Notes: generated from the letters alone by a model not told the origin. Positions 28,055 through 36,812 are shown, counted from the stretch's first letter. The stretch is 64,000 bases of DNA from Pseudomonadota bacterium (GCA_002747455.1 PDPG01000046.1:1-64000), one strand, 5' to 3'. A program made the numbers and translations.

Positions 28055-29305
28055 ATGGATAAGATAATAAAAGGTTTCGTCATTAACGGTGTTCTTCTGA
28101 TTGGAATGTTGTTTGTTGCTTCTTCAGCTAATGCCGCTGTTTGGAAGGCAAAGAATACTTGGGATGAGCGTTGGGAAAATAACTACCGAGCTTGGGTAAG
28201 TCGTTATTGGAATGATGAATTTTTCATGGATGAGAAAAAACCTTTGTACTACAAGTTCGAGCATGACTGTGCTGATGCTGTTTATGCAATGCGGCTGGTT
28301 TTTGCTTATGAGCATCGACTTCCTTTTGTCATCAACAACCCTGAGAAGAAGAATAAGTACATCTCAAATAACATGAAAAAGTGGGACAAATTACCTGAGC
28401 ATCGGCGGGTAAGAAAGTTTATGGATTACATCGCACAGGTCGTCAGCACATCTTCGCTGAGGAAGGATACTTATCCTATTGCGATGAACCAGATTAAACC
28501 GGGGGATGTTTATGTTGCCCCAGGAGTCCACTCGTATACTATTGCAAATATTACTGATGCAGGTGTTGCCGAGGTGGTTTATTCGACAACCCCCAAGGCC
28601 GCCCGCTTCATGGATCAAATTGAGTCATTTCCATTCTATGTCCCTGAAGATATGAAGGGTTTTAGCGATGGTTATCGTCGATTTATCCAGCCGCAGAATA
28701 TTAAAAAACCACTCAATAAGCAGCCTGGTTACAGTATAGAGCAATTTACAATATCGAAGGCAGTGCGGCAAAACTATGTAAAGTTCACTGATATCTTGTC
28801 TAGTGCGCTTGGCAAAAGGCGGGAGCGTCCTGAGGAGAAATCGCTACGTTTGATGATTGCACTTTGTCAATATGCAAATGATCGTAGTGTGTATGTCTAT
28901 GATGCACTTTGGCATTTACAGAAGATAAGAAAAAGTGGCCGTCAGTGTATGAATCGGCGAGAGTATGACAGCTATTCGACCCCCTCCCGTGATCGTCGCC
29001 TCAAAGCTTTCTTTAATGCCGTTGGACAGCACCATGCTCGAACGAGAGCAAAAGCTCCGAACAGTCAACCAAAACAGTGGGCGGAGATTTTATTCTCACC
29101 AAAGGAGCCAACGCCAGCTCAGAAGAAGCAGTTGAATGATTTTTGTATGGTGCAGATGAGTTTGGGAGAAAACTATTACATGCCGCTAAGAGACTTAAGG
29201 AAAAGCCTTTATGCGGGTTATGTTTCTTCGGACCCTAACGCTCCCTTGGAGTATCGGTGGGGGATTGTGCCTAAAAAGTATAAATCACCTTGCAAAACGT
29301 ACTAA
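28055..29305 (+). CDS. Secreted protein of unknown function with NlpC/P60-like Cys and His motifs
   Basis: 416 residues. Signal peptide: 'IIKGFVINGVLLIGMLFVAS' then SANA, cleavage before AVWKAKN. The mature protein is rich in Arg, Lys and Tyr. 'FEHDCADAVYAMRLVFAYEH' (Cys at about residue 72) and 'KPGDVYVAPGVHSYTIANI' (His at about residue 163) resemble the Cys block and the GD...H block of NlpC/P60 or CHAP-type amidases, in the right order and spacing. The rest (about 230-416) shows no known domain. An amidase/peptidase acting on the wall is therefore a reasonable guess only. It lies between two terminators, so it is monocistronic. Confidence 0.65.
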   Translation: MDKIIKGFVINGVLLIGMLFVASSANAAVWKAKNTWDERWENNYRAWVSRYWNDEFFMDEKKPLYYKFEHDCADAVYAMRLVFAYEHRLPFVINNPEKKNKYISNNMKKWDKLPEHRRVRKFMDYIAQVVSTSSLRKDTYPIAMNQIKPGDVYVAPGVHSYTIANITDAGVAEVVYSTTPKAARFMDQIESFPFYVPEDMKGFSDGYRRFIQPQNIKKPLNKQPGYSIEQFTISKAVRQNYVKFTDILSSALGKRRERPEEKSLRLMIALCQYANDRSVYVYDALWHLQKIRKSGRQCMNRREYDSYSTPSRDRRLKAFFNAVGQHHARTRAKAPNSQPKQWAEILFSPKEPTPAQKKQLNDFCMVQMSLGENYYMPLRDLRKSLYAGYVSSDPNAPLEYRWGIVPKKYKSPCKTY

Positions 29306-29314
29306 ATCAGGAAG

Positions 29315-29347
29315 AATAATGGTCGATATTTCGGCCATTATTTTTTT
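29315..29347 (+). terminator. Rho-independent terminator after the secreted protein gene
   Basis: AATAATGGTCGA (29315-29326) pairs over 12 positions with TCGGCCATTATT (29331-29342) around a TATT loop, and the stem runs straight into seven T's. Confidence 0.9.
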
Positions 29348-29392
29348 GCGGCGCTTTTATCGTTAGAATGACCACGGTGTTCCGTCCTGTTT

Positions 29393-29420
29393 TTACAGAT
29401 AAGTGGTGGGTTGCTATATT
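29393..29420 (+). promoter_or_regulatory. Probable promoter of glmU-glmS
   Basis: TTACAG (29393-29398), 16-base spacer, TATATT (29415-29420), 29 bases ahead of the glmU ATG and just after the preceding terminator. Confidence 0.5.
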
Positions 29421-29449
29421 TTGGCTAATTACAAAATAACTGAGTATTT

Positions 29450-30811
29450 ATGAAGATTAAATCAATTATCCTTGCAGCCGGTAAGGGAACGAGAATGTGC
29501 TCGGATCTCCCCAAAGTAATGCACCAAGTGGGTGGCAAACCTATGTTGCGACATGTCATTGATACCTGTAGAGCGTTAGGTGATGGGCCGATTGTTGCTG
29601 TTGTTGGTCACTCGGCGGAAAAAATCGTCGATGGTGTAGCTGATGAGTCTATTCATTGGGTTCATCAGGCAGAGCAGCTGGGTACGGGACATGCCGTATC
29701 ACAGGCAGTGCCTCAGATTAATGATGACGACATTGTATTAGTGGCATATGGTGATGTGCCATTAATAAAGGCAGAGACTTTGAAGTCTCTCTGTGAATGT
29801 ATTGGTGAGTTTGACTGTTCGCTGCTCACAGCAAAGTTGGATAACCCGTTTGGTTATGGGCGAATAGTCAGAGATGAGTTTGGGAATATCCAGAAGATTG
29901 TTGAAGAGAAAGATGCCGATGCAACAGTAAAGCAAATTAGTGAGATTAACACGGGTATTGTTGCAGCAAAAGGTGGGCATCTGAAACGCTGGTTGTCGCA
30001 ATTGAATTCGGATAATGCACAGAATGAGTATTACTTAACGGATTGTGTGGAGCACGCCGCTTTAGAGGGAGCCGCAATTACTTCCGTGAACTGCGAAGAT
30101 CCTGATGAAATTCAGGGTGTCAATAATCGCCAGCAACAGGCAATGGTTGAGCGTTGTTACCAGGCGCGCAAAGTGAATGAGCTGATGGCGCGAGGCGTTA
30201 CCTTATTAGACCCATCACGTGTTGACGTGCGTGGAACGGTTACGGTTGGCAAAGATGTTGTGATCGACATCAATGCGATACTGGAGGGTGATGTCGCGCT
30301 GGGTGATGGTGTGAGTGTTGGAGCCAATTGCATTTTAAAAAATTGTGTGCTCGGTGCAAATACGATCGTAAAGTCTCATTCTGTAATTGAAGATGCAGTC
30401 ATCGCGGAGTCTTGTGATATTGGTCCTTTTGCACGTATTCGTCCTGGCACTGAATTGGCTCAAAATGCCAAGGTTGGAAATTTCGTTGAGATTAAAAAGA
30501 GTCAGGTTGGCAAAGGCAGTAAAATCAGTCATCTGAGCTACATTGGTGATGCTGAGTTAGGCAGCGATGTCAATATTGGTGCTGGGACGATTACTTGTAA
30601 CTACGATGGCGTTAATAAATTCAAAACGGTTATTGGTGATGGTGTTTTTGTCGGTTCGGATACTCAATTAGTTGCCCCCGTAACGATTGGTCAAGGTGCC
30701 ACGATTGGTGCAGGTTCGACGATTACAAAAGATACTGTCGCTGAGCAGTTAACACTCTCCAGGTCAAAGCAAATCACAATCCCCGGTTGGAAAAAACCAA
30801 CAAAAAAATAA
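29450..30811 (+). CDS. glmU: Bifunctional GlmU (glucosamine-1-phosphate N-acetyltransferase / UDP-GlcNAc pyrophosphorylase)
   Basis: 453 residues. The N-terminal pyrophosphorylase domain has 'ILAAGKGTRMCSDLPKVMH', and 'LGTGHAVSQA' with 'AYGDVPLI' bind the nucleotide and metal. The C-terminal half is a left-handed beta-helix of hexapeptide repeats with 'GPFARIRPGTEL', 'NFVEIKKS', 'HLSYIGDAELG' and 'NIGAGTITCNYDG'. It makes UDP-GlcNAc for peptidoglycan and LPS. It is followed 14 bases later by glmS, the preceding enzyme of the same pathway. Confidence 0.96.
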   Translation: MKIKSIILAAGKGTRMCSDLPKVMHQVGGKPMLRHVIDTCRALGDGPIVAVVGHSAEKIVDGVADESIHWVHQAEQLGTGHAVSQAVPQINDDDIVLVAYGDVPLIKAETLKSLCECIGEFDCSLLTAKLDNPFGYGRIVRDEFGNIQKIVEEKDADATVKQISEINTGIVAAKGGHLKRWLSQLNSDNAQNEYYLTDCVEHAALEGAAITSVNCEDPDEIQGVNNRQQQAMVERCYQARKVNELMARGVTLLDPSRVDVRGTVTVGKDVVIDINAILEGDVALGDGVSVGANCILKNCVLGANTIVKSHSVIEDAVIAESCDIGPFARIRPGTELAQNAKVGNFVEIKKSQVGKGSKISHLSYIGDAELGSDVNIGAGTITCNYDGVNKFKTVIGDGVFVGSDTQLVAPVTIGQGATIGAGSTITKDTVAEQLTLSRSKQITIPGWKKPTKK

Positions 30812-30825
30812 CAGAGGTCAAAATT

Positions 30826-32667
30826 ATGTGCGGAATTGTCGGAGCGGTAGCTCAACGAAAAGTAACAGATATTCTGTTAGAGGGATTACGTCGCTTAGAA
30901 TACAGAGGCTACGACTCTGCAGGTGTCGCAGTCATTAATGATGGTGGCAATATCAGTCGGACACGTGCCGTGGGCAAAGTGGCCGAGTTAACTGAAAAGT
31001 TGAAAACTATGCCAGTGCTGGGGTCGATTGGGATTGCTCATACGCGCTGGGCAACTCATGGCGTTCCATCTGAAAGGAATGCCCACCCTCATGTGAGTCA
31101 TGATCGCATTGCGGTGGTGCATAATGGGATTATTGAGAACTATGAAGTCCTGCGTGAAGATTTGATTGCCCGTGGTTATCAGTTTCACTCCGAGACGGAT
31201 ACAGAGACAGTTGTTCATCTGATTGATACATTCTTGCAGGATGGAACAAGTTTACTTGAGGCCGTCCATCTGGCAACAAAGAAGCTGCGCGGTGCTTATG
31301 CGTTAGGTGTGATCTCAAAGGAGGCTCCTGATCGTTTAATTGCGGTTAGGCAGGGGAGTCCGTTGGTGTTAGGCATTGGTGTCGGTGAGTTCTTTATTGG
31401 CTCTGATATTCAGGCACTCTTGCCCGTGACGAGTCGATTTATTTACCTGGAAAATGGCGACAGTGTTGAGATAGCGTGTGACGGTTATAAAATTTTTGAT
31501 GCGTCAGGTGCTCAGGTCGAACGTCCGATTAAAGAATCAAGTGCCAACTCGATGGATGCGGAGTTGGGAGAGTATCGTCACTTTATGATCAAGGAGATTT
31601 ACGAGCAACCCGCTGCAATTCAAAATACGTTGGCTGGTCGGGTTGACTTGGAAAATGCTCGTGATTGTATTGATGGTGATGTGCAAAAGCTAAAGCAGGT
31701 ATTTGAGCAAATCAAAGAAGTGCAGATCATTGCCTGCGGCACAAGCTTTCACTCTGGATTGACAGCAAAGTATTGGATTGAAAGCCTGGCAGACCTGCCT
31801 TGCCATGTAGAAGTCGCTAGTGAATATCGCTACCGGAAGCAGCCATACCGGGAAGGCTTGTTAGTGGTTACGATTTCTCAGTCTGGTGAAACGGCTGATA
31901 CATTGGCGGCCTTAGAGAAGGTTAAGGGTGGCAATTGCCTGGCAACATTGACTATCTGTAATGTCCCTGAGAGCTCACTGACCAGAGAGTCTGACTTTGC
32001 ACTAATGACTGTAGCTGGGCCTGAAATTGGTGTCGCCTCAACTAAAGCTTTTACAACACAGTTGGTTGCGCTTCAGTTATTGACGATTGCATTGATGCAG
32101 CGTGGTGATGCCGCTCAAAAACAAAAAGCGGCAGAGATGCTCGCTAATCTGAAACGTTTGCCAGCGCTAATTGAACAGTCTTTACAGCAAGATGCTTCTA
32201 TTAAGGCAATGAGTGAAGCCTTTATCGATAAGCATCATTCTTTATTCCTTGGGCGTGGCGAGCTGTACCCGATTGCCATGGAAGGGGCGCTCAAGTTAAA
32301 AGAGATTTCTTACATTCATGCTGAAGCCTATCCTGCTGGAGAGTTAAAGCATGGCCCATTGGCGCTTGTGGATAGCGATATGCCAATCGTTGCGGTTGTC
32401 CCCAACACTGTATTGCTGGAAAAGTTGAAATCTAACCTTGAGGAAGTTCGCTCGCGTGGCGGGGTGCTTTATTTATTTGCGGATGAAAAGGTAGATATCA
32501 CGGAGCAGGAAAATGTACATATTATTCGTGTACCTGAAATGCCGGAAAGTTTGGTTCCGATCGTTTACACAATTCCACTGCAATTGCTGTCATATCATGT
32601 GGCAGTCTTTAAAGGAACCGATGTTGATAAGCCGAGAAACCTTGCGAAGTCAGTTACCGTTGAGTAG
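30826..32667 (+). CDS. glmS: Glutamine-fructose-6-phosphate aminotransferase GlmS
   Basis: 613 residues from the ATG at 30826 (AGAGG at 30813-30817). This start puts the catalytic cysteine at position 2 (MCGIVGAVA), as the class II glutaminase requires; earlier in-frame codons would bury it. Glutaminase motifs 'IAHTRWATHG' and 'VHNGIIENYE'; two SIS isomerase domains with 'IIACGTSFHSG', 'VTISQSGETADT', 'STKAFTTQL' and the end 'AKSVTVE'. It makes glucosamine-6-phosphate from fructose-6-phosphate and glutamine. moaD starts nine bases after its stop. Confidence 0.96.
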   Translation: MCGIVGAVAQRKVTDILLEGLRRLEYRGYDSAGVAVINDGGNISRTRAVGKVAELTEKLKTMPVLGSIGIAHTRWATHGVPSERNAHPHVSHDRIAVVHNGIIENYEVLREDLIARGYQFHSETDTETVVHLIDTFLQDGTSLLEAVHLATKKLRGAYALGVISKEAPDRLIAVRQGSPLVLGIGVGEFFIGSDIQALLPVTSRFIYLENGDSVEIACDGYKIFDASGAQVERPIKESSANSMDAELGEYRHFMIKEIYEQPAAIQNTLAGRVDLENARDCIDGDVQKLKQVFEQIKEVQIIACGTSFHSGLTAKYWIESLADLPCHVEVASEYRYRKQPYREGLLVVTISQSGETADTLAALEKVKGGNCLATLTICNVPESSLTRESDFALMTVAGPEIGVASTKAFTTQLVALQLLTIALMQRGDAAQKQKAAEMLANLKRLPALIEQSLQQDASIKAMSEAFIDKHHSLFLGRGELYPIAMEGALKLKEISYIHAEAYPAGELKHGPLALVDSDMPIVAVVPNTVLLEKLKSNLEEVRSRGGVLYLFADEKVDITEQENVHIIRVPEMPESLVPIVYTIPLQLLSYHVAVFKGTDVDKPRNLAKSVTVE

Positions 32668-32676
32668 TGCTCAGCT

Positions 32677-32913
32677 ATGAAGTCGATTAAGGTGCTTTAT
32701 TTTGCGAGCCTTCGTGAGTCTTTGGCGAAAGCTGAAGATACGATTGAGTTTGAGGAAGCACTGGATGCGGGGGGGATTTGGCAGCGACTGAACCCCGACC
32801 GGGCAATTCCTGAAGCCTGTCTTGTTGCGATTAATCAGGAGTATGCAGACCTTCAAACCTGTGTGAAGGCAGGCGATGAAGTTGCCTTTTTTCCGCCAGT
32901 GACGGGTGGCTGA
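32677..32913 (+). CDS. moaD: Molybdopterin synthase sulfur-carrier subunit MoaD
   Basis: 78 residues with ubiquitin-like fold pattern ('IKVLYFASLRESL') and the obligatory Gly-Gly C-terminus ('FFPPVTGG') that is adenylated and thiocarboxylated. moaE follows directly (TGA then ATG with no gap), which settles MoaD rather than ThiS. The two form molybdopterin synthase for molybdenum-cofactor synthesis. Confidence 0.94.
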   Translation: MKSIKVLYFASLRESLAKAEDTIEFEEALDAGGIWQRLNPDRAIPEACLVAINQEYADLQTCVKAGDEVAFFPPVTGG

Positions 32914-33363
32914 ATGAAGCATGTCAGGTTATGGCAGGAGGCATTCGATCCCTGGTGTGAAATCATCAACTTCCAAAAGGATTATTTGGCTGGACATTGC
33001 AACTATGGGGCAACTTCAGCCTTCATAGGTACGATGCGTGATTACAATGAGGGAGATGAGGTTGTTGAGATGGTGCTTGAGCACTACCCTGCAATGACAG
33101 AAAAGCAGCTGTATTCCATTATTGAGAAGGCCGAGGGTCAGTGGCCTTTATTGCATGTGCTGCTCAGTCACCGGGTTGGGGTGATACGTCCAGCCGAGCC
33201 CATTGTATTGGTTGCTGTGTGGTCTGCACACCGGGCGGCCGCCTCTGACGCTTGTAGGAGCATTATGGAAGATCTGAAACATCAGGCACCTTTTTGGAAA
33301 AAAGAAAGTCTGGCAACTGGTACTGCGCGCTGGGTTGAAAAAAATACGGACGGAACATCATGA
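32914..33363 (+). CDS. moaE: Molybdopterin synthase catalytic subunit MoaE
   Basis: 149 residues. 'GATSAFIGTMRDYNEGDEV', 'VLEHYPAM', 'LSHRVGVIRPAEPIVLVAVW', 'AHRAAASDACRSIMEDLK' and 'PFWKKE' with the catalytic lysines are characteristic. It transfers sulfur from MoaD to cyclic pyranopterin monophosphate. No other moa genes are in the window. Confidence 0.95.
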   Translation: MKHVRLWQEAFDPWCEIINFQKDYLAGHCNYGATSAFIGTMRDYNEGDEVVEMVLEHYPAMTEKQLYSIIEKAEGQWPLLHVLLSHRVGVIRPAEPIVLVAVWSAHRAAASDACRSIMEDLKHQAPFWKKESLATGTARWVEKNTDGTS

Positions 33364-33367
33364 ATAT

Positions 33368-33404
33368 AGGGTGCGCGAAGACATTTTCAGTCTTTACACA
33401 CCCT
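33368..33404. terminator. Imperfect hairpin between convergent moaE and lipoprotein genes
   Basis: AGGGTG (33368-33373) pairs with CACCCT (33399-33404) and, inside it, AAGAC (33378-33382) with GTCTT (33390-33394). No T-tract follows, so terminator function is uncertain. A second weak hairpin (CCGAGA with TCTCGG, about 33439-33466) lies on the lipoprotein side. Confidence 0.35.
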
Positions 33405-33474
33405 AGATCCTAACCCATCCCTCTAAGAAAAGACTTTCCCGAGACTTTTGAACGTCGGACTCTCGGCCCCAACT

Positions 33475-33954
33475 TTACTGAGCAGCTAACCAGCGACCAT
33501 TAACATAGCACGCTCTACCCTGAACACGCTGCGGGGAGCCTTCCATATCAACCAGCATGGTGTAACTACGACACCTCGTCGGCCTGTTGTTCACTGATGT
33601 TTGGTAGCTACTGGTTGGGGTAAATACGTAAGTTGCACCTGAGTTACGGTTATTCCAACGCACTTGGCGATTATCCGGCGTATTTTGCAGCGCAGTATTT
33701 ATGTGATTCTGATCATATGTATCAAACTCACGCCCAATATTTGCACCAATGAAACCACCGACAGCAGCTCCAAGGGCAGTCATGACATGACGACCGCGAC
33801 CACCGCCAAATTCACGGCCAATTGCGCCGCCCACGATTGAACCAACCACCGCACGGGTCTCACTGTTGCTCATGCCGGAGTTGGTACAGCCGGACAGCGT
33901 AACGATCGCGCTTAGTGCTACAACAAAAGCGCCTTTTTTCAATGTACGAACCAT
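33475..33954 (-). CDS. Glycine-zipper outer-membrane lipoprotein (17 kDa surface-antigen type)
   Basis: 159 residues from the ATG at 33954, which has AGAGG six bases upstream; a TTG two codons earlier directly abuts that site. Signal peptide 'TLKKGAFVVALSAIVTLSGC' with lipobox LSGC. Glycine-zipper helices 'VVGSIVGGAIGREFGGG' and 'TALGAAVGGFIGANIGREFD' (residues ~38-80), then a C-terminal region 'NRNSGATYVFTPTSSYQT' and 'CRSYTMLVDMEGSPQRVQGR' typical of Rickettsia 17-kDa-antigen-like lipoproteins. Likely structural or assembly role in the outer membrane. Confidence 0.82.
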   Translation of the reverse strand: MVRTLKKGAFVVALSAIVTLSGCTNSGMSNSETRAVVGSIVGGAIGREFGGGRGRHVMTALGAAVGGFIGANIGREFDTYDQNHINTALQNTPDNRQVRWNNRNSGATYVFTPTSSYQTSVNNRPTRCRSYTMLVDMEGSPQRVQGRACYVNGRWLAAQ

Positions 33955-34071
33955 CTTCAACCTCTTTTTGATGGATTAACGAAAACTGTTACGGGAATAG
34001 ACTTTGTCAACCGGGATAAGTTTCTGCTTGTGTCAGAACTGGCGGTAAACAATACAGAACAATAACAAAAG

Positions 34072-35439
34072 TTAACCTATAAAATCAGGGGCATACACAT
34101 CTGGCGCAAAATTATCAAACCGGGTGTATTTCCCATGAAAGGTCAGACGTACGGTACCGATGGGGCCATTACGTTGCTTACCAATAATGATTTCTGCTTG
34201 TCCTTTTTCGGCAGATTCCGGATCATAGACTTCGTCGCGGTAAACAAAAATAATGATATCTGCATCCTGCTCAATTGCACCGGATTCACGCAAATCTGAC
34301 ATGATCGGGCGCTTATTCGGACGTTGTTCGAGACTACGATTTAGCTGTGATAGTGCAATCACTGGGCAATTGAGCTCTTTGGCCAAGCTTTTTAGTGACC
34401 GGGAAATTTCGGAGATTTCATTGGCTCGGTTATCTGACTTGCTTCCCGACTGCATTAGCTGTAGATAGTCAATCACGACAAGACCAAGTTGGCCATGCTC
34501 TCGGGCAAGTCGGCGGGTCTTGGCTCGAATCTCAATCGGTGACTGGCCACCTACGTCATCAATGAATAATTTGGTGTTTGAGAACGACTTGACGGCCATG
34601 GCAACACGGGGCCAGTCTTCTTCACGGATTTTGCCGGTACGAATATCACTTAACGGAACCCGTCCATTGGAGGCAAATAGCCTCAGTATTAATTGTTCAG
34701 CGGGCATTTCCATACTGAATATGACGACAGGCTTGTCGCTGAGCGCCACATGCTCCGCGATATTCATTGAGAAGGTCGTCTTACCCATGGCTGGTCGTCC
34801 GGCAACGATCACCAAGTCCCCGGCGTTTAAGCCAGAAGTCATGTTGTCCAGATCGCTATATCCCGTGGGTGTTCCAGTTATCGTGCCATCGGTCTCCGCA
34901 AGTCTCCGAATGTTATCCAGACTATCCTTGAGCAACTGTTTAATGGGCTTGAAGCTTTGCTCGCGATTCCCTTGTTCTGCAATTCGGAAGACTTGCTGTT
35001 CCGCTTCGTCCAGCAATGATTTACTATCCCTGTCGCCACTGTTGTAAGCCAGGTCAGAGATGTTTGTACCTACTGAAATTAACTGCCGTAGAATGGACTT
35101 CTCGCGGACGATATCTGCATAAGCTCGGATATTCGCGGCACTTGGGGTGTCTTTAGCAAGTGTACCCAAGTAGGAGGAGCCGCCTGCATTGTCCAGCTCA
35201 GAACGCTGTTTTAGCCACTCGGACAGAGTGATCCAGTCCAGTGGTTGATTATTTTCCGCCAGCTCAGTAATCGACCGAAAAATCAGACGATGATCCTGCC
35301 GGTAAAAATCTTCTTCGGAAACTCTGTCAGCAATGGTCTCCCAAGCATTATTATCCAGCATTAGGCCGCCCAGTACGGACTGTTCGGCATCCACCGAATG
35401 CGGCGGAATTCGCAGTGATTCGAAGCTCTCATTATCCAT
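34072..35439 (-). CDS. dnaB: Replicative DNA helicase DnaB
   Basis: 455 residues. N-terminal domain 'PPHSVDAEQSVLGGLMLDN'; RecA-like C-terminal domain with Walker A 'AGRPAMGKTTFSMNIAEHVA', 'FSMEMPAEQLILRLFAS', Walker B 'GLVVIDYLQLM', 'SRSLKSLAKELNCPVIALSQ' and 'DADIIIFVYRDEVY'. No intein or insertion. Hexameric 5'-3' helicase at the fork. A SPOR protein gene lies 20 bases upstream on the same strand. Confidence 0.96.
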   Translation of the reverse strand: MDNESFESLRIPPHSVDAEQSVLGGLMLDNNAWETIADRVSEEDFYRQDHRLIFRSITELAENNQPLDWITLSEWLKQRSELDNAGGSSYLGTLAKDTPSAANIRAYADIVREKSILRQLISVGTNISDLAYNSGDRDSKSLLDEAEQQVFRIAEQGNREQSFKPIKQLLKDSLDNIRRLAETDGTITGTPTGYSDLDNMTSGLNAGDLVIVAGRPAMGKTTFSMNIAEHVALSDKPVVIFSMEMPAEQLILRLFASNGRVPLSDIRTGKIREEDWPRVAMAVKSFSNTKLFIDDVGGQSPIEIRAKTRRLAREHGQLGLVVIDYLQLMQSGSKSDNRANEISEISRSLKSLAKELNCPVIALSQLNRSLEQRPNKRPIMSDLRESGAIEQDADIIIFVYRDEVYDPESAEKGQAEIIIGKQRNGPIGTVRLTFHGKYTRFDNFAPDVYAPDFIG

Positions 35440-35459
35440 GACGCGAGTGTAATCCTAAA

Positions 35460-35900
35460 TTAACCTTCACGGTAGACCACAAAACTATCCCTGACGTACA
35501 CGCTTTTCTTATAGCGGCGCTTGATTTTGTCGTTGATAGCGATGGCTTCTGAGCGTGAATAGGGTCCCAGACGTACCAAATAGAGTGGGCTGCCGCGTTG
35601 TGAGTTTTTTACGACAAAAGCAGGGTATCCATCTGAAGCAAACTTGTTCATCACTCTTTTTGCTTCTGCCAGATTTGTTGTGGCAATGACTTGAACGCCA
35701 AATCCTGCAAACTCATCCTTACTCTCTCCGAACGGATTAATTTTTTGAAATGGGGCGGTGATGCCTGGATACTTTTTTTGCACGCCCCATATGACAAGCA
35801 ACATCAGCAAGGCGATCGAAACAAGGGTGAGTAGAAATTTACTCGCTGTCGCACCTGTTTGTTGGGACGGCGAGTTTGATTTTAGGGGAATTCTAGGCAT
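35460..35900 (-). CDS. SPOR-domain protein with one membrane helix
   Basis: 146 residues: short cytoplasmic Pro/Ser/Lys-rich start, one membrane helix at about residues 21-42 (FLLTLVSIALLMLLVIWGV), linker, then a SPOR domain of about 75 residues ('GFGVQVIATTNLAEAKRVMN', 'YPAFVVKNSQRGSPLYLVRL', 'YSRSEAIAINDKIKRRY'). SPOR domains bind denuded glycan at the division septum. It stands 20 bases before dnaB and probably shares its transcript. Confidence 0.85.
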   Translation of the reverse strand: MPRIPLKSNSPSQQTGATASKFLLTLVSIALLMLLVIWGVQKKYPGITAPFQKINPFGESKDEFAGFGVQVIATTNLAEAKRVMNKFASDGYPAFVVKNSQRGSPLYLVRLGPYSRSEAIAINDKIKRRYKKSVYVRDSFVVYREG

Positions 35901-36081
35901 GTGACGGGTTCCATATTATATTCGTTTTCGTCGGGCATCCGATGCACGTCAGGTACCTATGATAGTACATGTTTTCAGATAGGTACACCGCCCGCCTAAG
36001 TGTACGATGGAGAGTTCCGTCTATTTTGTAAAATAGCTTTTCATTTTAGTTGCTTATCTGCTGCTGGTATTCAGCCACTGA

Positions 36082-36516
36082 TTACTTCAGGTTCATCACC
36101 AGCAGGATAAGCCCACAAAGTGATAACAACAGCCCGGTCGCAATAATAATAATGCGAGGGATAATTGAGTCATCATGCGGTTCGTCAACCATCATCATGA
36201 CATTATCGTAGGCTTCCTGGTTGACCGTTTTGTTGGTCTCACGATTGAAATACTTATTATACGTGCTGAAGTCGAGACTAAAGCTGTCTTGTTCCTGCAT
36301 ATGTGCCAAGGTGTCGATGAGTGGCAGCTCCCGTTTGTGGACAGGGTTGATGGACTTCACATTTTGATGCTCATCTAACACTGACACAGCCGTCACCGTT
36401 CGTGGTGTTCCTAATTCATCTGTAATGTGATAGGTCAACATGCCTTTGTGGGGTGAAACCCTTTGCTCGACTATCTTGTTGAGTGTAAATGTTTTAATCA
36501 TTACCAAGGCGCTCAT
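36082..36516 (-). CDS. Unknown protein with C-terminal membrane helix
   Basis: 144 residues. A soluble N-terminal part of about 110 residues with beta-strand pattern ('GMLTYHITDELGTPRTVTAV') is followed by one helix at about 120-142 (IIPRIIIIATGLLLSLCGLI, then LLVMNLK). No signal peptide, so it is probably tail-anchored. No family recognised. The 181 bases between it and the SPOR gene contain an inverted repeat GTACCTAT/ATAGGTAC (about 35953-35986) that may end its transcript. Confidence 0.6.
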   Translation of the reverse strand: MSALVMIKTFTLNKIVEQRVSPHKGMLTYHITDELGTPRTVTAVSVLDEHQNVKSINPVHKRELPLIDTLAHMQEQDSFSLDFSTYNKYFNRETNKTVNQEAYDNVMMMVDEPHDDSIIPRIIIIATGLLLSLCGLILLVMNLK

Positions 36517-36601
36517 CGATAAATTATTTTTGATTTTGTACGCAAAGTTGCGACTGGAATTTGGGTAATTTTAGCCACTATCGGTAGCGAGAGGAATCAA
36601 C

Positions 36602-36665
36602 TTCCGATAAGTGATCATATTCCTTGGTAATGAATCACCTAGCTGACTAATGAGTTTCCGATAAG
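36602..36665. repeat. Two copies of TTCCGATAAG in a short intergenic stretch
   Basis: TTCCGATAAG occurs at 36602-36611 and 36656-36665, 54 bases apart; a third copy is at 53343-53352 upstream of gltB. The second copy lies inside the coding sequence of the 57-residue membrane protein. Significance unknown. Confidence 0.35.
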
Positions 36666-36812
36666 AAAAGTGAAAATAGCCGGCAGTGTGTAGTAAAATA
36701 ATACGGATTTGCGATCTTTTTGCATGACGATACTGGGACGAATTAAGCCAACGCACGTAATCAGGCAGAGTGCCGTGCTCAAAATAAGTAAAGCGGATCC
36801 CAGACTGGACAT
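36639..36812 (-). CDS. Small two-helix membrane protein (57 residues)
   Basis: Read directly on the minus strand: ATG at 36812 with a perfect CAGGAG eight bases upstream (36821-36826). The 57-codon frame gives MSSLGSALLILSTALCLITC..., a first helix at residues ~4-24, a basic turn (MQKDRKS) and a second helix at ~37-55 (VLFYYTLPAIFTFLIGNSLV), stop TAG at 36639. Both helices are fully hydrophobic and the turn is charged, which a random frame rarely gives. It follows the ibaG-like gene by 46 bases on the same strand and may be co-transcribed. No family recognised. Confidence 0.7.
   Translation of the reverse strand: MSSLGSALLILSTALCLITCVGLIRPSIVMQKDRKSVLFYYTLPAIFTFLIGNSLVS

Noticed and set aside
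36571..36756. 61-codon frame on the minus strand
   Set aside because: It overlaps the better-supported 57-residue membrane protein in another frame, lacks a ribosome-binding site and is not hydrophobically patterned.
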